From: an uncultured Flavobacteriaceae bacterium
Lineage (GTDB): Bacteria; Bacteroidota; Bacteroidia; Flavobacteriales; Flavobacteriaceae
Length of the DNA: 64,000 nt
Assembly: GCA_947503005.1 (NCBI GenBank)
Contig: CANNCA010000006.1
Location: forward strand, 124,001-188,000
Direction of reading: 5' to 3'
The translations under genes were made by a program, and so were the position numbers. The notes below the pieces were generated by a model. That model had not been told where the DNA came from and did no database searches. It saw only the letters and a program-made list of their open reading frames with translations. Shown here one piece after another: positions 36,860 to 45,242 of this stretch (positions are counted from its first letter, which is position 1; each line of letters begins with the position of its first letter).

Positions 36860-37129
36860 ATGTATTTAACAAAGGAAATAAAAGCCGACATCTTTAAGAA
36901 ACACGGCGGAAAAGCGGAGAACACAGGTTCTACCGAAGGACAAATCGCTTTGTTCACACACCGTATCAATCATTTGACGGGTCACTTGAAAAAAAACCAC
37001 AAAGACTTCAATACTGAGCGTTCACTTGTGAAACTCGTAGGTAAAAGAAGAAGTCTTCTAGATTATATGATGAGAAAGGATATTGTAAAATATCGTGAAC
37101 TCATCAAAGAACTAGGTATTAGAAAGTAA
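36860..37129 (+). CDS. rpsO: 30S ribosomal protein S15
   Basis: The 89-residue S15 binds 16S rRNA in the platform of the small subunit. Typical segments are NTGSTEGQIALFTHRINHLTGHLKKNHKDFNTERSL and VGKRRSLLDYMMRKD. It has its own promoter box and a strong terminator but lies upstream of pnp, the classical rpsO-pnp order. No extra leader structure was recognised in the 50-nt 5' leader. Confidence 0.98.
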   Translation: MYLTKEIKADIFKKHGGKAENTGSTEGQIALFTHRINHLTGHLKKNHKDFNTERSLVKLVGKRRSLLDYMMRKDIVKYRELIKELGIRK

Positions 37130-37136
37130 TATTTTT

Positions 37137-37161
37137 ATGGGCTGAAAATTTTTCAGCCCAT
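37137..37161 (+). terminator. terminator after rpsO
   Basis: Inverted repeat ATGGGCTGAAAA / TTTTTCAGCCCAT followed by TTTTTAT, 7 nt after the rpsO stop. Confidence 0.9.
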
Positions 37162-37170
37162 TTTTTATAT

Positions 37171-37190
37171 GCTGCCCCGAAGGTTCGGGG
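37171..37190. repeat. palindromic repeat GCTGCCCCGAA-type, copy 2
   Basis: CCCCGAA-GG-TTCGGGG with prefix GCTG, matching the copy at 20135-20154 apart from one centre base. It lies in the rpsO-pnp gap, just past the terminator. No other feature was found in the remaining leader of pnp. Confidence 0.6.
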
Positions 37191-37371
37191 GTTACAGTAC
37201 TTGATATATTTGCAAAGTCCTTATTAGCTTAAGGCGAACTAAAAGCTGCACACAGTTTTTCATTGGTCAACACAACACACACAACAACTCCGACCAGAGA
37301 AATAAGCATGGCGGAGTGACCATTGTTTAACAAAAATCCCGAGAGTTGATATTCGGGTAAAAATCAAATTT

Positions 37372-39585
37372 ATGATTCCAAAAGTATTTAGAGAGGTCAT
37401 CGACCTTGGTGATGGAAGGGAAATTTCCATCGAAACCGGAAAATTGGCTAAACAGGCACACGGTTCTGTGGTTGTACAATCAGGAAAATGTATGCTGTTG
37501 TGTACAGTAGTTTCCAACTACGAACAAAAAGATTTGGATTTTCTTCCACTAACAGTAGACTATCGTGAAAAATTTGCAGCTGCGGGTCGTTACCCAGGTG
37601 GTTTCTTTAAAAGAGAAGCAAGACCGAGTGATGGTGAAGTATTGACCATGCGACTAGTGGATCGTGTTTTACGTCCATTATTCCCGAAAGACTATCACTC
37701 TGAAACCCAGGTGATGATTCAATTAATGTCACATGATGATGATGTGATGCCAGATGCAATGGCCGGTCTGGCCGCATCAGCAGCAATTCAATTGTCTGAT
37801 TTTCCATTTGAATGTGCCATTTCAGAAGCAAGAGTTGGCCGTGTAAATGGTGAGTTCGTTATCAACCCTACAAGAGCTCAGTTAGCAGAATCCGATATCG
37901 ATATGATGATCGGTGCTTCTGCTGATTCTGTGATGATGGTCGAAGGTGAGATGGATGAGATTTCAGAAGAAGAAATGGCTGATGCCATCAAATTCGCACA
38001 CGAAGCCATTAAGGTACAATGTGCTGCCCAGTTACGTTTAGCAGAAGCCTTTGGCAAGAAAGAAGCACGTGAATATCCTGAAGAGCGGGAAGATGAAGAA
38101 CTTGCAAAGAAGGTTCACGATATGGCATATGACAAAGTATATGCGATTGCAAAAGCTGGTTCTGCGAAGCATGAAAGAAGTGACGCATTTTCAGCTATCA
38201 AAGAAGAAATAAAGGCCACTTTTACTGAAGAGGAATTAGAAGACTTTGGAGATTTAGTTTCCAAATATTATCGCAAAGCAGAAAAAGCGGCGATTCGTGA
38301 CCTAACCCTAAATGAAGGTTTACGTTTAGACGGTCGTAAGACTGACGAGATTCGACCAATTTGGTGTGAAATTGATTATTTACCGTCAACACACGGCTCA
38401 GCAATCTTCACCCGTGGAGAAACACAGGCATTGGCTACCGTAACTTTGGGTACGTCACGTGATGCAAACAAAATTGATATGCCTTCACATGAAGGTGAAG
38501 AGAATTTCTATTTACATTACAACTTCCCTCCATTTTGTACTGGGGAAGCACGACCTATACGTGGTACATCGCGTAGAGAGGTTGGTCATGGTAACTTGGC
38601 TCAACGCGCTTTAAAAGGAATGGTTCCTGATGATTGTCCTTACACAGTTCGTGTAGTTTCTGAAGTATTGGAATCTAACGGTTCTTCTTCCATGGCAACA
38701 GTTTGTTCTGGTACAATGGCAATGATGGATGCAGGCGTTCAATTGAAAAAACCAGTTTCTGGTATCGCAATGGGATTAATTTCTGATGCCGATTCTGGAA
38801 AATATGCAGTTCTTTCCGATATATTGGGTGATGAAGACCACTTGGGTGATATGGACTTCAAAGTAACAGGTACCGAAGACGGAATCACTGCTTGTCAGAT
38901 GGATATTAAAGTAAAAGGATTGTCATACGAAATCTTGGTAAATGCATTAAAGCAAGCACGGGAAGGTCGGTTACACATCCTTGAAAAATTGACGGATACT
39001 ATTGCTGCACCTGCCGATGATGTGAAACCACATGCTCCAAAAATGGTTACGCGCACCATTCCTAACGAATTCATTGGCGCCTTGATCGGGCCCGGTGGAA
39101 AAGTGATTCAAGAACTTCAGAAAGAAACCGGCACCACCATTGTCATCAATGAGGATCCTGTTACCGAAGAAGGTATTGTTGAAATCTTAGGTACGGATCA
39201 AAATGGAATCGATGCCGTATTGGCAAAAATCGATTCATTAATGTTCAAGCCTGAAATGAACGGAACTTATAAAGTGAAGGTCATTAAGATGTTAGATTTC
39301 GGCGCTGTAGTTGAGTATCTTGATGCTCCTGGCAATGAGACCTTATTGCACGTTTCTGAATTGGCATGGGAACGAACTGAAAATGTTTCTGATGTAGTAA
39401 ATATGGGTGACGAATTCGAGGTGAAGTATTTAGGTACAGATCCAAGAACCCGAAAGGAGAAAGTATCTCGTAAAGCGTTATTGGACAAACCTGAAGGGTA
39501 TAAAGAAAGACCACCACGTGATAACAAAAGACGAGATGATCGCCGTGGAAGGGACAATCGTGATCGTAAGCCGAGAAGAGATTAG
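37372..39585 (+). CDS. pnp: polyribonucleotide nucleotidyltransferase
   Basis: PNPase is a phosphorolytic 3'-5' exoribonuclease in mRNA decay. The 737-residue protein has two RNase PH domains joined by a helical linker: the first with [15 protein letters not shown] and [15 protein letters not shown], the second with [20 protein letters not shown] and [18 protein letters not shown] domain follows ([18 protein letters not shown]), then an S1 domain ([18 protein letters not shown]...LLHVSEL). The C-terminal tail is very basic ([18 protein letters not shown]), suited to RNA contact. A strong terminator follows. Confidence 0.98.
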   Translation: MIPKVFREVIDLGDGREISIETGKLAKQAHGSVVVQSGKCMLLCTVVSNYEQKDLDFLPLTVDYREKFAAAGRYPGGFFKREARPSDGEVLTMRLVDRVLRPLFPKDYHSETQVMIQLMSHDDDVMPDAMAGLAASAAIQLSDFPFECAISEARVGRVNGEFVINPTRAQLAESDIDMMIGASADSVMMVEGEMDEISEEEMADAIKFAHEAIKVQCAAQLRLAEAFGKKEAREYPEEREDEELAKKVHDMAYDKVYAIAKAGSAKHERSDAFSAIKEEIKATFTEEELEDFGDLVSKYYRKAEKAAIRDLTLNEGLRLDGRKTDEIRPIWCEIDYLPSTHGSAIFTRGETQALATVTLGTSRDANKIDMPSHEGEENFYLHYNFPPFCTGEARPIRGTSRREVGHGNLAQRALKGMVPDDCPYTVRVVSEVLESNGSSSMATVCSGTMAMMDAGVQLKKPVSGIAMGLISDADSGKYAVLSDILGDEDHLGDMDFKVTGTEDGITACQMDIKVKGLSYEILVNALKQAREGRLHILEKLTDTIAAPADDVKPHAPKMVTRTIPNEFIGALIGPGGKVIQELQKETGTTIVINEDPVTEEGIVEILGTDQNGIDAVLAKIDSLMFKPEMNGTYKVKVIKMLDFGAVVEYLDAPGNETLLHVSELAWERTENVSDVVNMGDEFEVKYLGTDPRTRKEKVSRKALLDKPEGYKERPPRDNKRRDDRRGRDNRDRKPRRD

Positions 39586-39611
39586 ATTAGTATCTTTTTA
39601 ATTTAATATTG

Positions 39612-39647
39612 AAAACCTCATCCGCCATCTGTCGGATGGGGTTTTTT
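39612..39647 (+). terminator. terminator after pnp
   Basis: Hairpin AAAACCTCATCCG / CGGATGGGGTTTT with an 8-nt loop and a following T-run, 26 nt after the pnp stop. Confidence 0.9.
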
Positions 39648-39755
39648 CATGCAGTTTAACCGAAAAAGCGACTTTTTTCAATCCTTTTGTAACATTTCGA
39701 AGATATTTACGTATAAGTATATGCAGTCTATGCAATATGAATTTAATCCCCTTAC

Positions 39756-40619
39756 ATGAGACAGCTTAAGATTACAAAACAGGTCACTAATAGAGAGACC
39801 GCATCTTTGGACAAGTACTTGCAAGAAATTGGCAAAGTAGACTTGATTACTGCAGATGAAGAAGTAGAATTGGCACAACGCATCAAGGCAGGCGACCAGA
39901 TCGCTCTTGAAAAACTGACAAAAGCCAATCTTCGATTCGTAGTATCGGTCGCCAAACAGTACCAAAACCAAGGCCTTACACTGCCGGACTTAATCAACGA
40001 GGGAAACCTTGGGTTGATCAAAGCGGCACAGCGTTTTGACGAAACACGTGGATTTAAATTTATCTCCTACGCCGTATGGTGGATTCGTCAATCAATTTTG
40101 CAAGCGTTGGCAGAACAATCGCGTATTGTTCGTTTGCCATTGAACAAAATTGGTTCAATTAACAAGATCAACAAAACCTTTGCCTTTTTGGAGCAAGCGC
40201 ATGAACGTATGCCTTCTGCAGAAGAAATCGCAAAAGAATTGGATATGACCGTGGAGGATGTTAAACAATCCTTGAAAAACTCAGGTCGTCACGTATCGAT
40301 GGATGCACCCTTGATCGACGGTGAGGATTCTAACCTATATGATGTACTTCGTAGTGGTGAATCTCCGAATCCGGACAAAGAATTACTGCATGAATCTTTA
40401 CGCACTGAAATAGAAAGAGCTTTGGAAACCTTGACACCAAGGGAAGCAGACGTAATTCGTTTGTACTTTGGTTTGGCGGGTCAACATTCAATGACTTTGG
40501 AAGAAATCGGCGAAACTTTTGATTTGACACGCGAACGTGTTCGTCAGATTAAGGAAAAAGCGATTCGACGATTAAAGCATACTTCAAGAAGTAAAATTTT
40601 GAAAACCTATCTTGGATAG
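39756..40619 (+). CDS. rpoD: primary RNA polymerase sigma factor (RpoD family, short form)
   Basis: A 287-residue sigma-70 factor of the short Bacteroidota primary type. Region 1.2 is [23 protein letters not shown], region 2 has [19 protein letters not shown] and [35 protein letters not shown]. Region 3 follows, and region 4 has [29 protein letters not shown]. It lacks a long N-terminal region 1.1. Family knowledge: this factor reads TTTG/TAnnTTTG promoters, the type seen elsewhere in the window. A CGATA palindrome follows the stop at once. Confidence 0.96.
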   Translation: MRQLKITKQVTNRETASLDKYLQEIGKVDLITADEEVELAQRIKAGDQIALEKLTKANLRFVVSVAKQYQNQGLTLPDLINEGNLGLIKAAQRFDETRGFKFISYAVWWIRQSILQALAEQSRIVRLPLNKIGSINKINKTFAFLEQAHERMPSAEEIAKELDMTVEDVKQSLKNSGRHVSMDAPLIDGEDSNLYDVLRSGESPNPDKELLHESLRTEIERALETLTPREADVIRLYFGLAGQHSMTLEEIGETFDLTRERVRQIKEKAIRRLKHTSRSKILKTYLG

Positions 40620-40620
40620 G

Positions 40621-40638
40621 TCCCGATAACTATCGGGA
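40621..40638. repeat. CGATAG/CTATCG-type palindrome, copy 3
   Basis: TCCCGATA-AC-TATCGGGA, a perfect 8-bp stem 1 nt after the rpoD stop. It has no T-run after it. It shares the core with palindromes at 2587-2612 and 20671-20690. Confidence 0.55.
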
Positions 40639-40748
40639 TGCAATATTATTGTTGTTAAATTATCCTTAAATTGGAAATTTGGCATATATATTGTAATTTT
40701 ATAGGTAACAACAGTTTATCATGACTGTTCGTTTTTTGATTGATGAAT

Positions 40749-40773
40749 AAACTCCGGCTGATTACCGGAGTTT
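40749..40773 (+). terminator. orphan terminator
   Basis: AAACTCCGG / CCGGAGTTT with a 7-nt loop and TTTTT tail, 129 nt after the rpoD stop. A 9-codon ORF (ATG at 40721, TAA at 40748-40750) runs into its left arm. It may end the rpoD message or a separate short transcript. Confidence 0.8.
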
Positions 40774-40869
40774 TTCATTTAATCTATTTTCTTATGATTG
40801 TCAAAAAAGTAGACATCTTTAAGACAAAATTGGTAGTCCTGCTTGATTTAAACAAAGTAATTCATTGAT

Positions 40870-41100
40870 ATGGATGAAAACAAAAAAGAACAGCCTAATA
40901 ATCCGCTTCATGGCGTGAAATTGGTGGAGATTTTAGAATATCTTACCCAGAACTATACCTGGGAAGATCTTGCCGGACAAGTAAATATCAATTGCTTTAA
41001 AAGTAATCCTTCAATAAAATCGAGTTTAAAATTCTTGCGAAGAACACCATGGGCCCGAGAAAAAGTAGAACATTTGTATTTACAATCCATAAAAAAATAA
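40870..41100 (+). CDS. VF530-family DNA-binding protein
   Basis: A 76-residue protein matching the VF530 (DUF2132) family. It has the hallmark pattern [58 protein letters not shown]. Family members form a small helical fold and one has been shown to bind DNA. The next gene trmL starts at the base right after its stop, so the two are translationally linked. Confidence 0.92.
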   Translation: MDENKKEQPNNPLHGVKLVEILEYLTQNYTWEDLAGQVNINCFKSNPSIKSSLKFLRRTPWAREKVEHLYLQSIKK

Positions 41101-41550
41101 ATGGCATTCAACATTGTCCTCATCGAGCCTGAAATTCCGAACAATACCGGTAATATTGGCAGATTGGCCTTGGCAACCGGTTCAAACCTTCATTTGGTTA
41201 AACCTTTTGGGTTTGAATTAAGTGATAAAAGACTGAAACGAGCCGGATTGGATTATTGGAAATATCTATCACTAACCATTTATGAAAACATAGATTCTTT
41301 TTTTAATACCAATCAAGGAAAAAACATGGTCTTTTTTTCCAGTCATGGAAAGAATAACCATTGGTCGATTGAATATCAAGATGATCTATTTCTAATTTTT
41401 GGGAAAGAATCGGTGGGTCTATCCAAAGAAATCAGAGAAAGTAATTCGAACAACCTGTATCAGATTCCACTTTATAGCGAACACATCAGAAGCCTCAATT
41501 TGGCGAATGCCGTAAGTATCGTCGTTTATGAAGGTTTACGGCACATCTAA
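41101..41550 (+). CDS. trmL: tRNA (cytidine/uridine-34-2'-O)-methyltransferase
   Basis: A 149-residue minimal SPOUT methyltransferase that 2'-O-methylates the wobble nucleotide of leucine tRNAs. Motifs: NIVLIEPEIPNNTGNIGRLA at the N-terminus, the HLVKPFGFELSDKRLKRAGLDYW segment, LIFGKESVGLS and a knot region IRSLNLANAVSIVVYEGLRH. Length is normal. It directly abuts the VF530 gene. Confidence 0.94.
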   Translation: MAFNIVLIEPEIPNNTGNIGRLALATGSNLHLVKPFGFELSDKRLKRAGLDYWKYLSLTIYENIDSFFNTNQGKNMVFFSSHGKNNHWSIEYQDDLFLIFGKESVGLSKEIRESNSNNLYQIPLYSEHIRSLNLANAVSIVVYEGLRHI

Positions 41551-41648
41551 GCAAATGATTTACAGTAACTCTTCAATCGATTGTTAACGTTACCGTTATA
41601 CCTAGGTTTTTTAGTATTTTTATAGGGAACCACATATTTCCTGGCAGT

Positions 41649-44297
41649 ATGCAAAAAATCTTCGTTGTCCTATTAGCTTTCAATTTCATTCTTGTTTCAT
41701 GCAAACCAGATAACCCATCAACCGATTCTGAAGAAAAAAATCAAGAAATCAGCTTCAATCTTCCTGAAGGTTTTGTCTTAGAAGACCTATACCAACCTAG
41801 TGAGAACGATCAGGGATCCTGGGTGGCGATGGCTCAGGGGCCAAAAAATATCATTTATGCCTGTGATCAATACGGAAAAATATATTACTTCACTGCTCCT
41901 GAAATAGACCAAGCCTTAAAGCCTAAAGATGTAATGCCGCTAGATTTAGAAATTGGCGAAGCTCATGGGCTGCATTGGGCGCATAATAGTCTTTATGTGG
42001 CAGTGAATAAAAGATGGCAGGACGATGTTCCGGATGAACAAGAAGCAGGAAGTGGTATTTACCGCATAACCGATAACAATCATGACGGCATGTTAGATAA
42101 GGTCGAGATGCTCTTGAAACTGGATGGTGCCGGTGAACATGGACCACATAGTTTTATATCGTCTCCTGATGGAAACGAAATCTATTTCATTGCGGGAAAT
42201 CATACACTCGTGCCTGAAATTGTAAAAGAAAATAGTCGATTACCTACCAATTGGGGAGAAGATAATTTGTTCGAACCCTATTTAGATGCCCGAGGCCACG
42301 CCAATGATATCAAGGCCCCTGGCGGATGGGTCTGCAAATTCAACCCGGAGGGAACGGAATGGGAATTAATTTCCGCAGGATATCGGAACCCCTTCGATAT
42401 AGCCTTTAATGAAGACGGCGAACTATTCACCTATGATGCTGATATGGAATGGGATATCGGAATGCCATGGTATAGACCAACAAGAATATGTCATGTCACC
42501 AGCGGAAGCGAATATGGCTGGCGTACAGGTTCGGGGAAGTGGCCCGACTACTATCCCGACGCTCTACCTGCAGTTCATAATTTAGAACAAGGTTCGCCAA
42601 CTGCGGTCCTGTCCGGGGCCAAATTAGATTTTCCTGGAAGTTATAAAAATGGTCTCTTCGTCATGGACTGGAGCTTCGGAACACTCTATTTTGCGGATCT
42701 CAAAGCCAAAGGAAGTAGTTATATAGCCGAACGAGAAGAATTTCTGTCGGGCACTCCTCTACCACTAACCGATATGATTGCCGGAGCAGATGGCCATTTA
42801 TATTTCGCTTCAGGAGGCAGAAGAATAGATTCACATTTGTTCCGCCTTCGGTATGTTGGTTCTGACTCCAAAGTGCCTCAACCCCTTGTGAATACAAATG
42901 CCGAAGAACTCAGGAAATTGCGTCGGAGTTTGGAAAACTATCATTCTAAGAAATCGCCGGAAGCCATTTCATTGGCCTGGTCTAATTTAGATCACGAAGA
43001 CCGTTTTATTCGATATGCCGCGCGTATCGCTTTGGAACATCAACCTGTTGAACAATGGTTCAATAAATTCTTAGCAGAACAAGGATCCAAAAAAATCATT
43101 GCTGCAAGTATCGCTTTGGCCAGACAAGGTGAAAAGTCAATGCAATCTAAAATTCTGAAGAAGCTACAACCGATAACACTTGAAACTCAGTTGGCCGAAC
43201 AACAATTGAATATGCTCCGTAGTTACGAGCTTCTGTTTATCCGAATGGGTGAACCTAGTACAGCGGACAAAATAACTACCGCTAGAAAACTAAAGGCCTA
43301 TTTTCCACATGCAAGTGATGAAATGAACCGTGAATTAGGTCAACTATTATTGTATTTAGAGGCCGAAGGTATCACAGAAGGATTGGTTGCACTACTCGAT
43401 AAGCATACTAAAAAAGGCACCACACTCTCAAAGGATTTCTTATCAGAAGAAATCACGGAGCGAAGCGAACAATACGGGCCATTAATTCGTGAAATTTTAG
43501 ATAAGATGCCCCCAAGCGAGGCCATTTTTTATGGGGTATTGCTCAGTCATGCTGATAAAGGTTGGACCAAGGAAGCTCGTGAAAAATACTTTAACTGGTT
43601 TTATGATGTGTTAAATGCCAAAGGAGGACTTAGTTTTAAACCTGGAATGGAAAACATTCGTCTGGCAGCTATGAAACATGTTCCTGAAAGTGAGCAAGAA
43701 TATTTTCAAGAAATGTCGGGGGTTTATTCTCCTGAGACCGCAGTAGCAGACCTTCCACAACCCATAGGACCTGGAAACGAATATGGAGGTAGAGAAATTG
43801 GTCAGATGGTCTGGGGCGATGAATTAGCGGATTATAACGTTGATTATGAAAAAGGTAAACGAGCCTTTCACTCGGGCATGTGTGTGCTGTGCCATCGCAT
43901 GCGAGGAGAAGGTGCCGGGGTTGGGCCTGATTTGACCCAGGCGCACACTAAATTCAACAATTATGAAATGCTTTTTGCGACATATAGTCCTAATGATGAA
44001 ATCTCAGACCAGTATGCGAATACGCTACTTTATCTCAAAGACGGTAAAAAGATTTCTGGTCGTATTAAATCGGAAACTGATGATAAAGTCATTTTGATGC
44101 CCAACCCTTTCAACGAAAGTTATACGGTAGAAGTCGCAAAGTCGGAGATTACAAAAAAAGAATTATCACCTCTATCTCCTATGCCCTCAGGGCTACTGAA
44201 TCGATTGAATCCAAAAGAAATCAAAGACCTTTTTGCCTATTTGCAAGCTGGTGGCGACGAAAATCATGAGGTTTATACGGCGAAAAAAGAGCTTTAG
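41649..44297 (+). CDS. lipoprotein: beta-propeller dehydrogenase-like domain fused to cytochrome c
   Basis: An 882-residue predicted lipoprotein (signal ending FILVSC). Residues about 35-420 form a PQQ/glucose-dehydrogenase-like propeller, with AHGLHWAHNSLYVAVNKRW, GEHGPHSF, ISAGYRNPFDIAFNEDGELFTYDADMEWD and YGWRTGSGKWPDYYPD. A helical HEAT-like region (about 425-690) follows. The C-terminus is a c-type cytochrome domain with heme motif CVLCH (745-749), VGPDLT and an LYLKDGKKISGRI beta segment. Proteins of this architecture are common in Planctomycetes and Bacteroidota; the substrate is unknown. It is followed at once by a methyltransferase gene. Confidence 0.87.
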   Translation: MQKIFVVLLAFNFILVSCKPDNPSTDSEEKNQEISFNLPEGFVLEDLYQPSENDQGSWVAMAQGPKNIIYACDQYGKIYYFTAPEIDQALKPKDVMPLDLEIGEAHGLHWAHNSLYVAVNKRWQDDVPDEQEAGSGIYRITDNNHDGMLDKVEMLLKLDGAGEHGPHSFISSPDGNEIYFIAGNHTLVPEIVKENSRLPTNWGEDNLFEPYLDARGHANDIKAPGGWVCKFNPEGTEWELISAGYRNPFDIAFNEDGELFTYDADMEWDIGMPWYRPTRICHVTSGSEYGWRTGSGKWPDYYPDALPAVHNLEQGSPTAVLSGAKLDFPGSYKNGLFVMDWSFGTLYFADLKAKGSSYIAEREEFLSGTPLPLTDMIAGADGHLYFASGGRRIDSHLFRLRYVGSDSKVPQPLVNTNAEELRKLRRSLENYHSKKSPEAISLAWSNLDHEDRFIRYAARIALEHQPVEQWFNKFLAEQGSKKIIAASIALARQGEKSMQSKILKKLQPITLETQLAEQQLNMLRSYELLFIRMGEPSTADKITTARKLKAYFPHASDEMNRELGQLLLYLEAEGITEGLVALLDKHTKKGTTLSKDFLSEEITERSEQYGPLIREILDKMPPSEAIFYGVLLSHADKGWTKEAREKYFNWFYDVLNAKGGLSFKPGMENIRLAAMKHVPESEQEYFQEMSGVYSPETAVADLPQPIGPGNEYGGREIGQMVWGDELADYNVDYEKGKRAFHSGMCVLCHRMRGEGAGVGPDLTQAHTKFNNYEMLFATYSPNDEISDQYANTLLYLKDGKKISGRIKSETDDKVILMPNPFNESYTVEVAKSEITKKELSPLSPMPSGLLNRLNPKEIKDLFAYLQAGGDENHEVYTAKKEL

Positions 44298-44299
44298 AG

Positions 44300-45112
44300 T
44301 TGGAAGAGGCCCAGACATATATTTTAGGAACGGATACCGAAGAACTTTTTAGACTTGGGGTACAACATCAAGTATGGGCCGAAGAAGCACAACACGGGTG
44401 GAGACTGGCAAATTTCAAAACCGGTCAAACACTTTTAGACTTGGGTTGTGGACCTGGATATTGCACAAAGGAACTTGCATTTCTTGTGGGAAGTAAAGGC
44501 AAAGTAATCGGCATCGATAAATCACTAAAATTTATTTCCTTTCTCAATGAGATTGCTTCTAAATATAACCTGAATATCGAAGCGGTAAATACTGACTTTG
44601 ATGCGATGCAGTTGGAACCTGACAGTCTGGATGGGATGTATTGTCGATGGGCTTTGGCATGGATACCCAATCCAAAGGAAGTGCTCCAAAAAATTGCAGA
44701 AGCTTTAAAACCAGGAGGTAAAATGGTCATTCAAGAATATTATGATTGGTCACTACTTCAGACCGAACCAAAAAAAGAAGCACTCTCCAAAGCAATTGCC
44801 ATGGCGCTCAAAAGCTTCAAGGATACGGATAATGAAATGGATATCGGAAGGCATTTGCCTACGATTCTTCCTGAAATAGGAATGAGGGTAACAAGTTATC
44901 GGCCGATGACAAAAATTGCAACTCCATATAACGGAATCTGGCAATGGCCAAAGACTTTTTTTCAAAGTTACTTTCCGAGACTGGAAACCCAAAAATACCT
45001 TACACGGGAGGAAGTGAAAGCGGCTCTCATTGAATTAGAGGATTTAGAAAAAATCGATGGAGCTTCGATTTGTACCTGCTTAATGATAGAAGTTATTGCA
45101 GAAAAGATGTGA
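44300..45112 (+). CDS. SAM-dependent methyltransferase (UbiE-like)
   Basis: A 270-residue class I methyltransferase. Motif I is LLDLGCGPGYCTKELAFLVG, followed by VIGIDKS, then DSLDGMYCRWALAWIPNPKEVL and ALKPGGKMVIQEYYDW. A C-terminal helical cap follows. The start appears to be the TTG at 44300, 2 nt after the preceding stop; no in-frame ATG is available upstream or close downstream. It is probably cotranscribed with the propeller-cytochrome gene. The acceptor is unknown. Confidence 0.87.
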   Translation: MEEAQTYILGTDTEELFRLGVQHQVWAEEAQHGWRLANFKTGQTLLDLGCGPGYCTKELAFLVGSKGKVIGIDKSLKFISFLNEIASKYNLNIEAVNTDFDAMQLEPDSLDGMYCRWALAWIPNPKEVLQKIAEALKPGGKMVIQEYYDWSLLQTEPKKEALSKAIAMALKSFKDTDNEMDIGRHLPTILPEIGMRVTSYRPMTKIATPYNGIWQWPKTFFQSYFPRLETQKYLTREEVKAALIELEDLEKIDGASICTCLMIEVIAEKM

Positions 45113-45242
45113 GTTGGATATTCCTAATTTACATCAATAAGAGCTTCTCTTCAACTGCGAAACCATTTTAGTACATTTATAAAGAATCCAAAAGTTCCTT
45201 ATTCTTCCCCGATAGTCTACTTGGATTTTCAAAACCAACTTT

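Noticed and set aside
40795-40870. 25-codon ORF after the orphan terminator
   Set aside because: Short, no promoter or ribosome site beyond chance, and no recognisable composition; it lies in the leader of the VF530 gene.
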